Assembly (NCBI GenBank): GCA_009746045.1 | Contig: RPFO01000132.1 | Span: 1,134,590 to 1,198,589 of the forward strand | DNA: 64,000 bases | Direction of reading: 5' to 3' | Source: Mesostigma viride | Lineage: Eukaryota; Streptophyta; Mesostigmatophyceae; Mesostigmatales; Mesostigmataceae | Part shown: positions 1 through 10,212 of the stretch, piece after piece | Position numbering within the stretch: position 1 is the first letter of the stretch | Layout: each line of letters opens with the position of its first letter | The notes under the pieces: model-generated | What the model saw: the letters and a program-made list of their open reading frames with translations, nothing else | Databases searched by the model: none | What the model was told of the DNA's origin: nothing | Program-made: the position numbers and the translations under genes

Positions 1-152
1 GTGCCCGTGCCCCTTTACTAACGTTAGTGCCCAGCCCCCTCTGCTAACGTTAGTGCCCGTGCCCCTTCACTAACGTTAGTGCCCGTGCCCCCTGCTAACG
101 TTATTCCCGAGCCCCCTCTGCTATCGCTAATTCCCGTGCCCCTTTATATTTG
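1..152. repeat. 26-bp tandem repeat, about six copies
   Basis: Units of about 26 bp of the form GTGCCCGTGCCCC..CTAACGTTA follow one another from the left edge. The first three are exactly 26 bp (1-26, 27-52, 53-78), then one of 25 and diverging copies that begin TTCCCG. The array is cut by the window edge, so its full length is unknown. It directly abuts the 21-bp minisatellite. Confidence 0.85.
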
Positions 153-3100
153 GACCAGGAACACATCCCACAACTTTGCTCAACTATCCCACAACCAGGA
201 ACGTGTTTCCCACAACCAGGAACGTGTTTCCCACAACCAGGAACGTGTTTCCCACAACCAGGAACGTGTTTCCCACAACCAGGAACGTGTTTCCCACAAC
301 CAGGAACGTGTTTCCCACAACCAGGAACATGTTTCCCACAACCAGGAACAAGTTTCCCACAACCAGGAACGTGTTTCCCACAACCAGGAACGTGTTTCCC
401 ACAACCAGGAACAAGTATCCCACAACCAGGAACAAGTATCCCACAACCAGGAACAAGTATCCCACAACCAGGAACAAGTATCCCACAACCAGGAACAAGT
501 ATCCCACAACCAGGAACAAGTATCCCACAACCAGGAACGTGCATCCCACAACCAGGAACAAGTATCCCACAACAAGGAACAAGTTTCCCACAACCATGAA
601 CGTGTTTCCCACAACCAGGAACGTGTTTCCCACAACCAGGAACAAGTATCCCACAACCAGGAACAAGTATCCCACAACCAGGAACAAGTATCCCACAACC
701 AGGAACGACTATCCCACAACCAGGAACTGCTATCCCACAACCAGGAACAAGTATCCCACAACCAGGAACGTGTTTCCCACAACCAGGAACGTGTTTCCCA
801 CAACCACGAACATGTTTCCCACAACCAGGAACATGTTTCCCACAACCAGGAACGTGTTTCCCACAACCAGGAACGTGTTTCCCACAACCAGGAACAAGTA
901 TCCCACAACCAGGAACAAGTATCCCACAACCAGGAACAAGTATCCCACAACCAGGAACGTGTTTCCCACCTCTAGGAACAAGTATCCCACAACCAGGAAC
1001 GACTATCCCACAACCAGGAACGTGTTCCCCACAACCAGGAACAAGTATCCCACAACCAGGAACGACTATCCCACAACCAGGAACGTGTTTCCCACCACTA
1101 GGAACAAGTATCCCACAACCAGGAACGACTATCCCACAACCAGGAACGTGTATCCCACAACCAGGAATAAGTATCCCACAACCAGGAACGTGTTTACCAC
1201 CACCAGGAACGTGTTTCCCACAACCAGGAACAAGTATCCCACAACCAGGAACGTGTTTCCCACAACCAGGAACGTGTTTCCCACAACCAGGAACAAGTAT
1301 CCCACAACCAGGAACGACTATCCCACAACCAAGAACTGCTATCCCACAACCAGGAACAAGCATCCCACAACCAGGAACGTGTTTCCCACAACCAGGAACG
1401 TGTTTCCCACAACCACGAACATGTTTCCCACAACCAGGAACATGTTTCCCACAACCAGGAACGTGTTTCCCACAACCAGGAACGTGTTTCCCACAACCAG
1501 GAACAAGTATCCCACAACCAGGAACAAGTATCCCACAACCAGGAACAAGTATCCCACAACCAGGAACGTGTTTCCCACCTCTAGGAACAAGTATCCCACA
1601 ACCAGGAACGACTATCCCACAACCAGGAACGTGTTCCCACAACCAGGAACAAGTATCCCACAACCAGGAACGACTATCCCACAACCAGGAACGTGTTTCC
1701 CACCACTAGGAACAAGTATCCCACAACCAGGAACGACTATCCCACAACCAGGAACGTGTATCCCACAACCAGGAATAAGTATCCCACAACCAGGAACGTG
1801 TTTACCACCACCAGGAACGTGTTTCCCACAACCAGGAACAAGTATCCCACAACCAGGAACGACTATCCCACAACAAGGAACAAGTTTCCCACAACCAGGA
1901 ACGTGTTTCCCACAACCAGGAACGTGTTTCCCACAACCAGGAACAAGTATCCCACAACCAGGAACAACTATCCCACAACCAGGAACAAGTATCCCACAAC
2001 CAGGAACAAGTATCCCACAACCAGGAACGTGTTTCCCACCACTAGGAACAAGTATCCCACAACCACGAACGACTATCCCACAACCAGGAACGTGTTTCCC
2101 ACAACCAGGAACAAGTATCCCACAACCAGGAACGACTATCCCACAACCAGGAACGTGTTTCCCACAACCAGGAACGTGTTTCCCACAACCAGGAACAAGT
2201 ATCCCACAACCAGGAACGTGTTTCCCACAACCAGGAACAAGTATCCCACAACCAGGAACGTGTTTCCCACAACCAGGAACGTGCATCCCACAACCAGGAA
2301 CAAGTATCCCACAACCAGGAACGTGTTAATTCCCACAACAAGGAACAAGTATCCCACAACCAGGAACAAGTATCCCACAACCAGGAACAAGTATCCAACA
2401 ACCAGGAACAAGTATCCCACAACCAGGAACGTGTTTACCACCACCAGGAACGTGCATCCCACAACCAGGAACAAGTATCCCACAACCAGGAGCATGTATC
2501 CTACAACCAGGAATGTGTTTCCCACAACCAGGAACATGTTTCCCACAACCAGGAACGTGTTTCCCACAACCAGGAACAAGTATCCCACCACCAGGAACGT
2601 GTTTCCCACAACAAGGAACAAGTATCCCACAACCAGGAACGTGTTTCCCACAACCAGGAACGTGCATCCCACAACCAGGAACAAGTATCCCACAACCAGG
2701 AACAAGTATCCAACAACCAGGAACAAGTATCCCACAACCAGGAACGTGCTTCCCACCACCAGGAACAAGTATCCCACAACCAGGAACAAGTATCCCACAA
2801 CCAGGAACGACTATCCCACAACCAGGAACAAGTATCCCACAACCAGGAACAAGTATCGCACAACAAGGAACACATCCCACAACCAGGAACGTGTATCCCA
2901 CAACCAGGAACAAGTATCCTACAACCAGGAACAAATATCCCACAACCAGGAACAAGTATCCCACAACCAGCAACACATCTCACAACCAGGACCGTGCATC
3001 CCACAACCAGGAACACATCCCACAACCAAGAACTGCTATCCCACAACCAGGAACGTGCATCCCACAACCAGGAACAAGTATCCCACAACCAGGAACGTGT

Positions 3101-3300
3101 TTCCCACAACCAGGAACGTGTTTCCCACAACCAGGAACAAGTATCGCACAACAAGGAACGACTATCCCACAACAAGGAACAAGTTTCCCACAACCAGGAA
3201 CGACTATCCCACAACTAGGAACGTGTATCCCACAACCAGGAACAAGTATCCCACAACAAGGAACACATCCCAAAACCAGGAACGTGTATCCCACAACCAG
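153..3300. repeat. 21-bp minisatellite, about 149 copies
   Basis: The unit is CCCACAACCAGGAACRNGTNT (21 bp) in two main variants ending in ACGTGTTT or ACAAGTAT, with a rarer ACGACTAT form. Because 21 is a multiple of three and no frame of the unit contains a stop, several frames on both strands stay open for hundreds of codons and encode seven-residue repeats (for example TTRNKYP or HNQERVS). One-base indels (near 1629) move the apparent protein from one frame to another without harm, and the opposite strand is equally open, so I read it as noncoding tandem DNA. A 29-unit block (around 969) recurs 609 bp later (around 1578), showing higher-order duplication. The array ends abruptly at about 3300. 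Confidence 0.95.
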
Positions 3301-3329
3301 TCGCGCAGTCGGTCTGAATGACTGGCATT

Positions 3330-3810
3330 TTAACGAGCGTCATATTCGTCTCCGGCTTGGCAGTGCCGTCAGCCTGCATACAAAAAGAACATTGGAGCCA
3401 GCACTTTCCCGCGGGTTGTAGCCGATATTCCTCCATGCAGCGATATTCACCAATGCGCTATCAATACACAAGTCGACCCCATCCGGTATGTAAAAAAAGC
3501 ACGCTGCTGGCCACGACGGTCACGGCGATGATGAACGACAATAACAAGAACGCCTAATAGCAGGCGTCATACAAACTAGAACAGACTGGAACAACTACTT
3601 ACCCGGTCGTCTGTGATCTTGACGCAGAGCCTGGTTTACAAGGAAGCGAGGGAAACCGGCCACTATGACCACCCCTACTTAACCCACATAATGAAGGTTA
3701 GGAATCCTCCCCATCATGCTAACCGTAGACTCGGTGAAACGCCCCATGCTACAAATACGATAGCCCAGCAACGACTACTTGCGGCCATCACCTTGTCCAG
3801 TTCTGGCTGG
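3330..3810 (-). repeat. left arm of an inverted duplication
   Basis: Read on the minus strand, this segment matches 9735-10170 on the plus strand with many substitutions and small indels. Shared blocks include GATGGCCGCAAG, CTCTG(T/C)GTCAAGATCACA followed by a GTAAGT splice-donor-like site, GGAATATCGGCTACAACCCG or close variants, and TGACGGCACTGCC. In one frame both copies read [24 protein letters not shown], which suggests a duplicated, now broken coding segment with an intron. I do not recognise the protein. Frames in this copy carry stops, so it is probably a pseudogene fragment. Confidence 0.7.
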
Positions 3811-3904
3811 CTGTGCGGCGGTAATTTTACCAAGTTTAAAAATGTTACGCCGCACCAGTCTGTGCTTTTTTACGTAGTACCAGTGTAGTGTAGAAATCTG
3901 CCAA

Positions 3905-4170
3905 AAGAGCAAACGCCCAAAGCCAACTTCCAAGACGCCCAAAGCCAAATTCCAAGACGCCCAAAGCCCAAAGGCGGGCGAGTCTGGCGCGGCGCGCCTG
4001 TCCCGGAGGCCATTGGGCGCCGGAATAAGAAATCCCGTGGTGTCGCGGTCTGGGGACTGCCGTCGCGGTGCGAGGGGACGACCATGTGCGTGGGCCAGAA
4101 ACCCCCCACGTGTCCTGGACGACGATGTGCGTGGGCCAGAAAACCCCCACGTGTCCTGGCGCCTGTCCTG
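3905..4170. repeat. short local tandem duplications
   Basis: At 3908-3970 a unit of about 22 bp (GACGCCCAAAGCCAA..TTCCAA) occurs two and a half times. At about 4084-4165 a 41-bp unit beginning GTGCGTGGGCCAGAAA is present twice with two or three differences. Nothing here looks coding. Confidence 0.7.
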
Positions 4171-4385
4171 GGCTGCGTGTCCTGGATCCAGGAATTTAGG
4201 AGACGCATTATATTACCCACCCACAACCGACAGGTATTTTAGGCGCAAGACACCGACACCACGGACCAGAATTCGCCGTTCACAAAAGAAAGCGACGGTC
4301 GTCCAAGAAATGGACGCGAAACGGATGCGGGAAGAATGCCCTGCTCCGGCATTAGGAAGAGGATGCCGGAGGCCAGCGTGGCAGC

Positions 4386-5930
4386 GACGGGAATGAAGGC
4401 AGAGCGGGCTATGGGCGTAGCCGGGCTGGTTTGTTTCAGGCGCGCCCTCCCCCAACTGCTCCCCCAGCAGCAAACGGCGAGATATCGGAGGGCAGGCGCG
4501 AGTGCTTTGACTCTTCAAACGTTGAGGCGATATGAATCAGCATGGAAACGTTTCTGTGCGTTTCATCACGCGACACCGGAGTATGCGGAGGGCTAGGAAC
4601 ACCTTTCTACAGTGGGGGCGGTCGAGCAGTATCTGGAAAGCCGAAAAGACACGGAGGCAGATGTATAATGCACTGTGGTTTCTGAGCTGTGTGTGTCCGG
4701 TCCCATGTTTCAAAGCACAACCATACAAGTCTCTACTGCTGCATCTGGGGCATCGGTCAGGCCGCAATTCACACGCTGTATTTCCCACTTTGTATTTGGA
4801 TGCTGTCGTACCAATGTTTCACTCGTTGCAGGGGAAGGCCACCCTGGATAAGGTCCTGAACGCGCTGGCATTTTTTCGCACTAGGTGGTACTTCATCCAT
4901 GCGAAGGGCACAGCCCCCGACCTGGGTGAACATGAGGGAATCAAGATTTACAAGGCATCTGCGTCATCGAGGTCCAAGGAGCGGGCCATTCCCGAGTAAG
5001 TGGTGGTGATACTACTCTCTTTGGACACCTGGTTTGCCATGCTTCTAGGGATGAATTTCTCTCTGGCGTTCATGGTTTGCATTGTATGAACGCGGTGTTC
5101 ATTTTTTGTGGCAATGCCCTTGTGTTTTGGTGCCCTATTCAGGAACGCGTAGCAGGATGCAGCAAGGCATATCACCACGTTGAAGTACGGCGACGCAGAG
5201 TTCAGGGCTGCTAACCGGCATTTCCTCGAGCTGAGCTGCGAGGGCATGTTCGCGGACAGAGAGAGGCAACACCTTGCCAACCAGATGCGGTAAGAGTTTT
5301 CCCTAGCATGGCTATTACAATACCTTTCTGGCTAGGTTGGTGTCCTTGCATGGTGTCAACAGATATCTCTGAGCCTTCTGCAAGAACTTCAACAGCAATA
5401 CTTGTAGTGCTTCCATGGTTTCTTATTATAGTGGTACATGGGTTGTGCTGTATCACCAAGTTCATAGCCTTGCAGGCTTTGTCCACAAGTTCAATGTTGG
5501 TTGTGACCTGATCATGGGTTTTGTGGCATTTATGCTTGCTTGGGTACAAAGATTTTCGTTATTGCCACGCCCGTCCCGACTTCCCCCAATGCATACCCAC
5601 CCAGAGCCGACTTCCTTGACAACCACCTTACTGCATTGCGCTCCATGGGGACGCGCAAGACCAACCTGCAACCTGCCATGCGTGTTCGCGCTGCAATACC
5701 ATACTGAGCCGTACGCTGAGACTGCGGTCATGATCTCCATGGTGGATTCTAAACAGCTCCGTGAAGGCGATGGCATGATACAGCATGTCAGGTGGTGGTG
5801 GATGGTTTGCAATGTCAGCACATGCCCCCGACTTGCAAGAGCCTCAACATGCGCAAGGAGTTCAAGGCCATGCACAAGGAGAAGTTCCCGGGCGCATTGG
5901 CCGAGGTTGATGTAGGACGTGTTGGGTCGA
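4386..5930 (+). pseudogene. decayed tyrosine-recombinase-like (Crypton-like?) remnant
   Basis: From about 4508 the frame reads ALTLQTLRRYESAWKRFCAF, then after one in-frame TAG (about 4594) continues with GAVEQYLESRKDTEADV. The pattern T..RYESAWKRF..F ... V.QYLESR is the layout of the helical core-binding (SAM-like) N-terminal domain of tyrosine recombinases. Further open pieces with plausible splice borders follow: one ending in KERAIPE before GTAAGT (about 4996), one reading YGDAEFRAANRHFLELSC to NQMR before GTAAGA (about 5180-5291), one reading ADFLDNHLTALRSMGTRKTN (about 5603-5705), and one reading CQHMPPTCKSLNMRKEFKAM (about 5810-5910). I cannot see the catalytic R..HxxR..Y set, so family and function are inference. 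It could also be an unrelated host gene fragment. Confidence 0.35.
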
Positions 5931-6604
5931 TTTAGGAGGTTGGTATCCAGGAGGCATCGACCCTTCGCCGTGCATCTCAAAATGGCCGGGGTGCCTGAAC
6001 TTGGTGGTTGGGCACTGCTACATCATGCAGATTGTGCGTCTGCCATTGCAATTTCAGTGACCAGTAACCGGGATTTCACTGCACATGTGTGCAGTTTTTT
6101 CATATATAAGAGGCCCAGCAACCCGGCCAGATTGAGATGCAGCATGTGCATGTGGGGTGATGATGTATTGCCTACTGAATACAGTTATGATCAATGTCAT
6201 GCAAGTGTCTGTGTATCTTTTGTAGTGTATTAAATGAGATAACTATATGCTGGTTGTCTCATTTTCCCACTAATGTATGTGAAGTCATTCATGCTACACA
6301 GCAAGACAGGGCAGAGACACCTGTCCAATTCTCTCACCCCGTCTCTCATGCACTGCCAATCATTAGGAGGCAGGCCACAGGTAAATAAAAAGCTACTCAC
6401 TAGCTAGGAGAGGCCGCGTAAGGCATTCACTGTGAGTGCAGTAGTCATAATTAATAAATCCTCACTTTGAACAAAATGTGATGTCCGGCCATAGGTTGGG
6501 AGTATAGATTTTCTCATGCATTGATAAGCCTTGATAAACGTAAAACGGGTGTAAACTCTTGCTGTGTTAAGTCATGATGTTATGTTTCATGTATATATCC
6601 CCAC

Positions 6605-6676
6605 CAAAAGTAAATTAATTAAATACATTAATTAAATACAATTAATTAATTAAATACATTAATTAATTAAATACAA
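6605..6676. repeat. AT-rich ATTAATTAAATAC repeat
   Basis: A short irregular array of ATTAATTAAATAC units lies just before the LINE fragment at 6693. It has no coding potential. Confidence 0.8.
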
Positions 6677-6678
6677 CC

Positions 6679-7075
6679 ATGGTATTGCATGAACTACAAC
6701 CATGGTATTCCATGAACTACAGCCAGATGTTGCTGGCCGACCTAGTGGTCCCAGCCAGTTTGAACACCGCATCCACTCCCTCTCTCTTCTTTGGACTGCG
6801 CCATGCAGAAAAAGAAGCGGTGGCACTAGAAGATTGTCCAGGCTCACACGCCAGCCCCTGTGGGCAAGCCACCCCCCCCCCCCAAGAGGAAGGGGCGTTT
6901 TGCTGAGTAGTGTAGTTAGGATTTTTCTAGACTAGATAGCTTAGAGTCAGGTTCGTTCGATTACGCGGCTCCGCCCACCTCCATCCATCCAGCAAGGAGT
7001 ATGTGCTACACTGATGATCTCCCAACGGAGACATGTTATAATTTAATTTAATTTTAATTTAATGGTATTGCATGA
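6679..7075 (+). mobile_element. 5'-truncated LINE tail (family B) with 14-bp TSD
   Basis: The sequence from about 6720 (ATGTTGCTGGCCGACC..) to AATTTAATTTAA at 7060 matches the 3' end of the LINE pieces at 29.9-30.5 kb and 54.6-54.9 kb. It keeps the end of the RT reading frame and the same 3' untranslated tail, which closes in a TTTAA-type simple repeat. ATGGTATTGCATGA occurs at 6679-6692 and again at 7062-7075, an exact 14-bp target-site duplication. A short second copy of the left flank (CATGGTATTCCATGAACTAC) sits between the left duplication and the LINE, as often seen at 5'-truncation joints. The element is dead. Confidence 0.85.
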
Positions 7076-7303
7076 TTGTATTGCACCCACAGTGCTGCGC
7101 CTAGCCGGCACCATGCTGTGGAGAGAGTGCTCTGTGGCTTGCCCACTTGCGGCAGTGTGAGATATAGCTTGGGCGCCCTCCCTCCTCGTTGTGTGTACAG
7201 AGTTGAAGGTCCCTTTATACTCTGTATTGGCACCCACGTGACGAGGTGAATGTGCTGAGTGTGGTGCTCAAGTGTGGTGAATGTGGTGAATGTGGTGAGT
7301 ATG

Positions 7304-8163
7304 GTGAGTGTGAGTGTGAGTGTGAGTGTGAGTGTGAGTGTGAGTGTGAGTGTGAGTGTGAGTGTGAGTGTGAGTGTGAGTGTGAGTGTGAGTGTGAGTG
7401 TGAGTGTGAGTGTGAGTGTGAGTGTGAGTGTGAGTGTGAGTGTGAGTGTGAGTGTGAGTGTGAGTGTGAGTGTGAGTGTGAGTGTGAGTGTGAGTGTGAG
7501 TGTGAGTGTGAGTGTGAGTGTGAGTGTGAGTGTGAGTGTGAGTGTGAGTGTGAGTGTGAGTGTGAGTGTGAGTGTGAGTGTGAGTGTGAGTGTGAGTGTG
7601 AGTGTGAGTGTGAGTGTGAGTGTGAGTGTGAGTGTGAGTGTGAGTGTGAGTGTGAGTGTGAGTGTGAGTGTGAGTGTGAGTGTGAGTGTGAGTGTGAGTC
7701 TGAGTGTGAGTGTGAGTGTGAGTGTGAGTGTGAGTGTGAGTGTGAGATGTGAGTCTGAGTGTGAGTGTGAGTGTGAGTGTGAGTGTGAGTGTGAGTGTGA
7801 GTGTGAGTGTGAGTGTGAGTGTGAGTGTGAGTGTGAGTGTGAGTGTGAGTGTGAGTGTGAGTGTGAGTGTGAGTGTGAGTGTGAGTGTGAGTGTGAGTGT
7901 GAGTGTGAGTGTGAGTGTGAGTGTGAGTGTGAGTGTGAGTGTGAGTGTGAGTGTGAGTGTGAGTGTGAGTGTGAGTGTGAGTGTGAGTGTGAGTGTGAGT
8001 GTGAGTGTGAGTGTGAGTGTGAGTGTGAGTGTGAGTGTGAGTGTGAGTGTGAGTGTGAGTGTGAGTGTGAGTGTGAGTGTGAGTGTGAGTGTGAGTGTGA
8101 GTGTGAGTCTGAGTGTGAGTGTGAGTGTGAGTGTGAGTGTGAGTGTGAGTTTGAGTGTGAGCG
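7304..8163. repeat. TGTGAG hexanucleotide array, about 143 copies
   Basis: An almost pure (TGTGAG)n tract of 860 bp with a few point changes (TCTGAG at about 7699, 7752 and 8107) and a one-off AGATGTGAG near 7745. It is open in several frames (CE and SV dipeptides) only because the unit has no stop. It grades into GAGCGT-type units at 8160-8210. Confidence 0.98.
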
Positions 8164-8216
8164 TGATCGAGCGTGCGAGTGGGCGTTAGCGTGAGCGTGA
8201 GCGTGAGTGCGTGTAT

Positions 8217-8493
8217 GATAGGTAGGTAGGTGGGTGGGTGGGTGGGTGGGTGGGTGGGTGGGTGGGTGGGTGGGTGGGTGGGTGGGTGGGTGGGTGGGTG
8301 GGTGGGTGGGTGGGTGGGTGGGTGGGTGGGTGGGTGGGTGGGTGGGTGGGTGGGTGGGTGGGTGGGTGGGTGGGTGGGTGGGTGGGTGGGTGGGTGGGTG
8401 GGTGGGTGGGTGGGTGGGTGGGTGGGTGGGTGGGTGGGTGGGTGGGTGGGTGGGTGGGTGGGTGGGTGGGTGGGTGGGTGGGTGGGTGGGCGG
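8217..8493. repeat. TGGG tetranucleotide array, G-quadruplex-prone
   Basis: About 67 perfect copies of TGGG follow the hexamer array after a short GTAG transition. Runs of three G separated by a single T are the loop arrangement known to give very stable parallel G-quadruplexes. The G strand is the plus strand. Confidence 0.97.
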
Positions 8494-9734
8494 GTAGATG
8501 CACTGGCCAGGGTAAATGCACTATTATAACGTCAAATAACGAATATATGACGAATTTTACTGTACCCGCCAGTGCCGAGGCATGGAATGCCGATGACTGA
8601 GCCAAAGTTGCTACAAACTCGTCGAAGGCAGGCAGATACATTCCAGGCGCATAAGCTCTCGATATCAAGGCCGACATCATTGGCACAAGTCTGTTCGTAT
8701 ACCGGCCCGTATTTGATAACCGAATTGTTCTGGATACACGGTATTACCCGGCCTTCAAGCTGGTTAAGTCCTAGATCTGGGGTCTCGAAGCCGACACTTT
8801 CTTCTCATCTGCTGCCACTAATTCGCGCCACGGCTCCGGAGGTCATTTGCATGCATGCAGTCTGAATATAAGCACATACGTGCGTCGTCGATAATGAAAA
8901 ATTACGGATATGGAACAGCAACAGAAGTGCGCGAAATAAAAAACAATTCTAGCAAGTATGCTCAACGCCATCTTCTTGCTTGCGACGGTTTTCATTCGCG
9001 CTTGAATTGTGTGCTGTTCTCATATCCTTCTCGTAACTTAATCCTCCACACTGAATGAAATTTTCTTCGTCGCGGACTGCAGATTGAATATACCCGCATG
9101 GTATAAAAGGCAAGCAGCCCGTATTCGATCCGTTCCCGCAGCTGGGATTTCACATTTTCGTGTCATGCGTCATAGCAGGGTCATAGCAACAAATTATACT
9201 GAGAAAGACTGCCCATGCCATATGGTCTGCCTCCCCGAATGTGAATGTCTGTCTGCCTCTCATGTCTGCCCGGCTTGACCCGCACCCCGCTTTGGGGCGA
9301 CTCCGTCATGACTCCGTCATGCCCGGGGTAGATGCGCGCGCGGGGCCGCGGTCGCGCGTGCCCGGCAGGGGGGTCCCCGCCAATGGGGGTGCCCGGGCCG
9401 TCGTCCCCCAAAAGCACGTCTTTGCCGTGCATGACCAGACTCCTGGAGACTGAAAGCAACCTGACTCACTTTACGGCATCTAACGCGCGAAATTAGCGGG
9501 AAACAACGCAAGGAAACCACGCGCGCATGTGTTCTTGGGTCGCAGGTCTGTACACTGGAACGAGGGAACTACTGGCGGCTAATTAGATAATTAGAGCTAA
9601 TTAGTGCTGGCTGGCTGCCATCGTCGATACTTTTACATAATTAGTACATCGTCGTTGCGGGATGTAAATGAGTGTGCACACAGTACTATGCCGCCCGAGA
9701 ATACCAGTATGCCGCCCGTTGAGGTTATCGAACC
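8494..9734. other. no gene seen
   Basis: Mixed-composition sequence with only short open frames on both strands, a GC-rich patch at 9270-9420 and TAATTAG-type AT patches at 9580-9610. I see no conserved protein, RNA gene or transposon end here. Confidence 0.5.
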
Positions 9735-10212
9735 CTAAACAGTCAGGCGGTGATGGCCGCAAGATAGTCGTTGCTGGCTATCGTTTTTGCTGCAAGGTGC
9801 GTTACACCGAATGTACCCGGCTTCCCAACTTTATTAAGGTAGTAGGGGTGGGGTGCTCCTAGTTGCATCCCTGGCTTCCCTTTCAACTGGGCTCTGTGTC
9901 AAGATCACAAACGATCTGCCTGGTAAGTAATGGTTCCGCTCTGTTCTAGTTTGTATGACGCCGGCTACTAGTCGTTCTGTTTTCGTCGTTCATCGCTGTG
10001 AACGCCGTGGCCAACAGCATGGATATCCGGATGGTGTCGACTTGTTTCTTGATAGCACCTTGGTAAATATCGCTTCATGGAAGAATATCGGCTACAACCC
10101 GCGGGAAAGTGCTGCCTCGAATGTGCTTTGTATGCAGCATGACGGCACTGCCATTACGGATGACGGCAATGCCCTTACATTTGCACATGCCACACCTGAT
10201 GTGTCCGAGTAG
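9735..10212 (+). repeat. right arm of the inverted duplication
   Basis: This is the partner of 3330-3810 in opposite orientation. The frame 9955-10212 is open for 85 codons and holds PDGVDLFLDSTLVNIASWKN and the following GYNPRESAA, aligned with the left arm. An upstream piece (9668-9862) reads GGDGRKIVVAGYRFCCKVRY. A GTAAGT after CTGCCTG at about 9920 and a CTAG-type acceptor near 9950 suggest an intron kept in both copies. The product is unknown. The arms enclose about 5.9 kb. Confidence 0.65.

Noticed and set aside
1..152. Telomere-like repeats at the window edge
   Set aside because: The 26-bp unit is not a TTAGGG- or TTTAGGG-type repeat; it is an ordinary minisatellite.
153..3300. CRISPR-like repeat array
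   Set aside because: Units are contiguous with no unique spacers, and the context is eukaryotic.
101..3321. Giant repeat proteins on both strands (up to 717 residues)
   Set aside because: They come from a stop-free 21-bp unit; frames switch at indels and both strands are equally open.
7246..8194. CE/SV dipeptide and GGWV repeat proteins
   Set aside because: Pure hexamer and tetramer microsatellites; no flanking gene structure.
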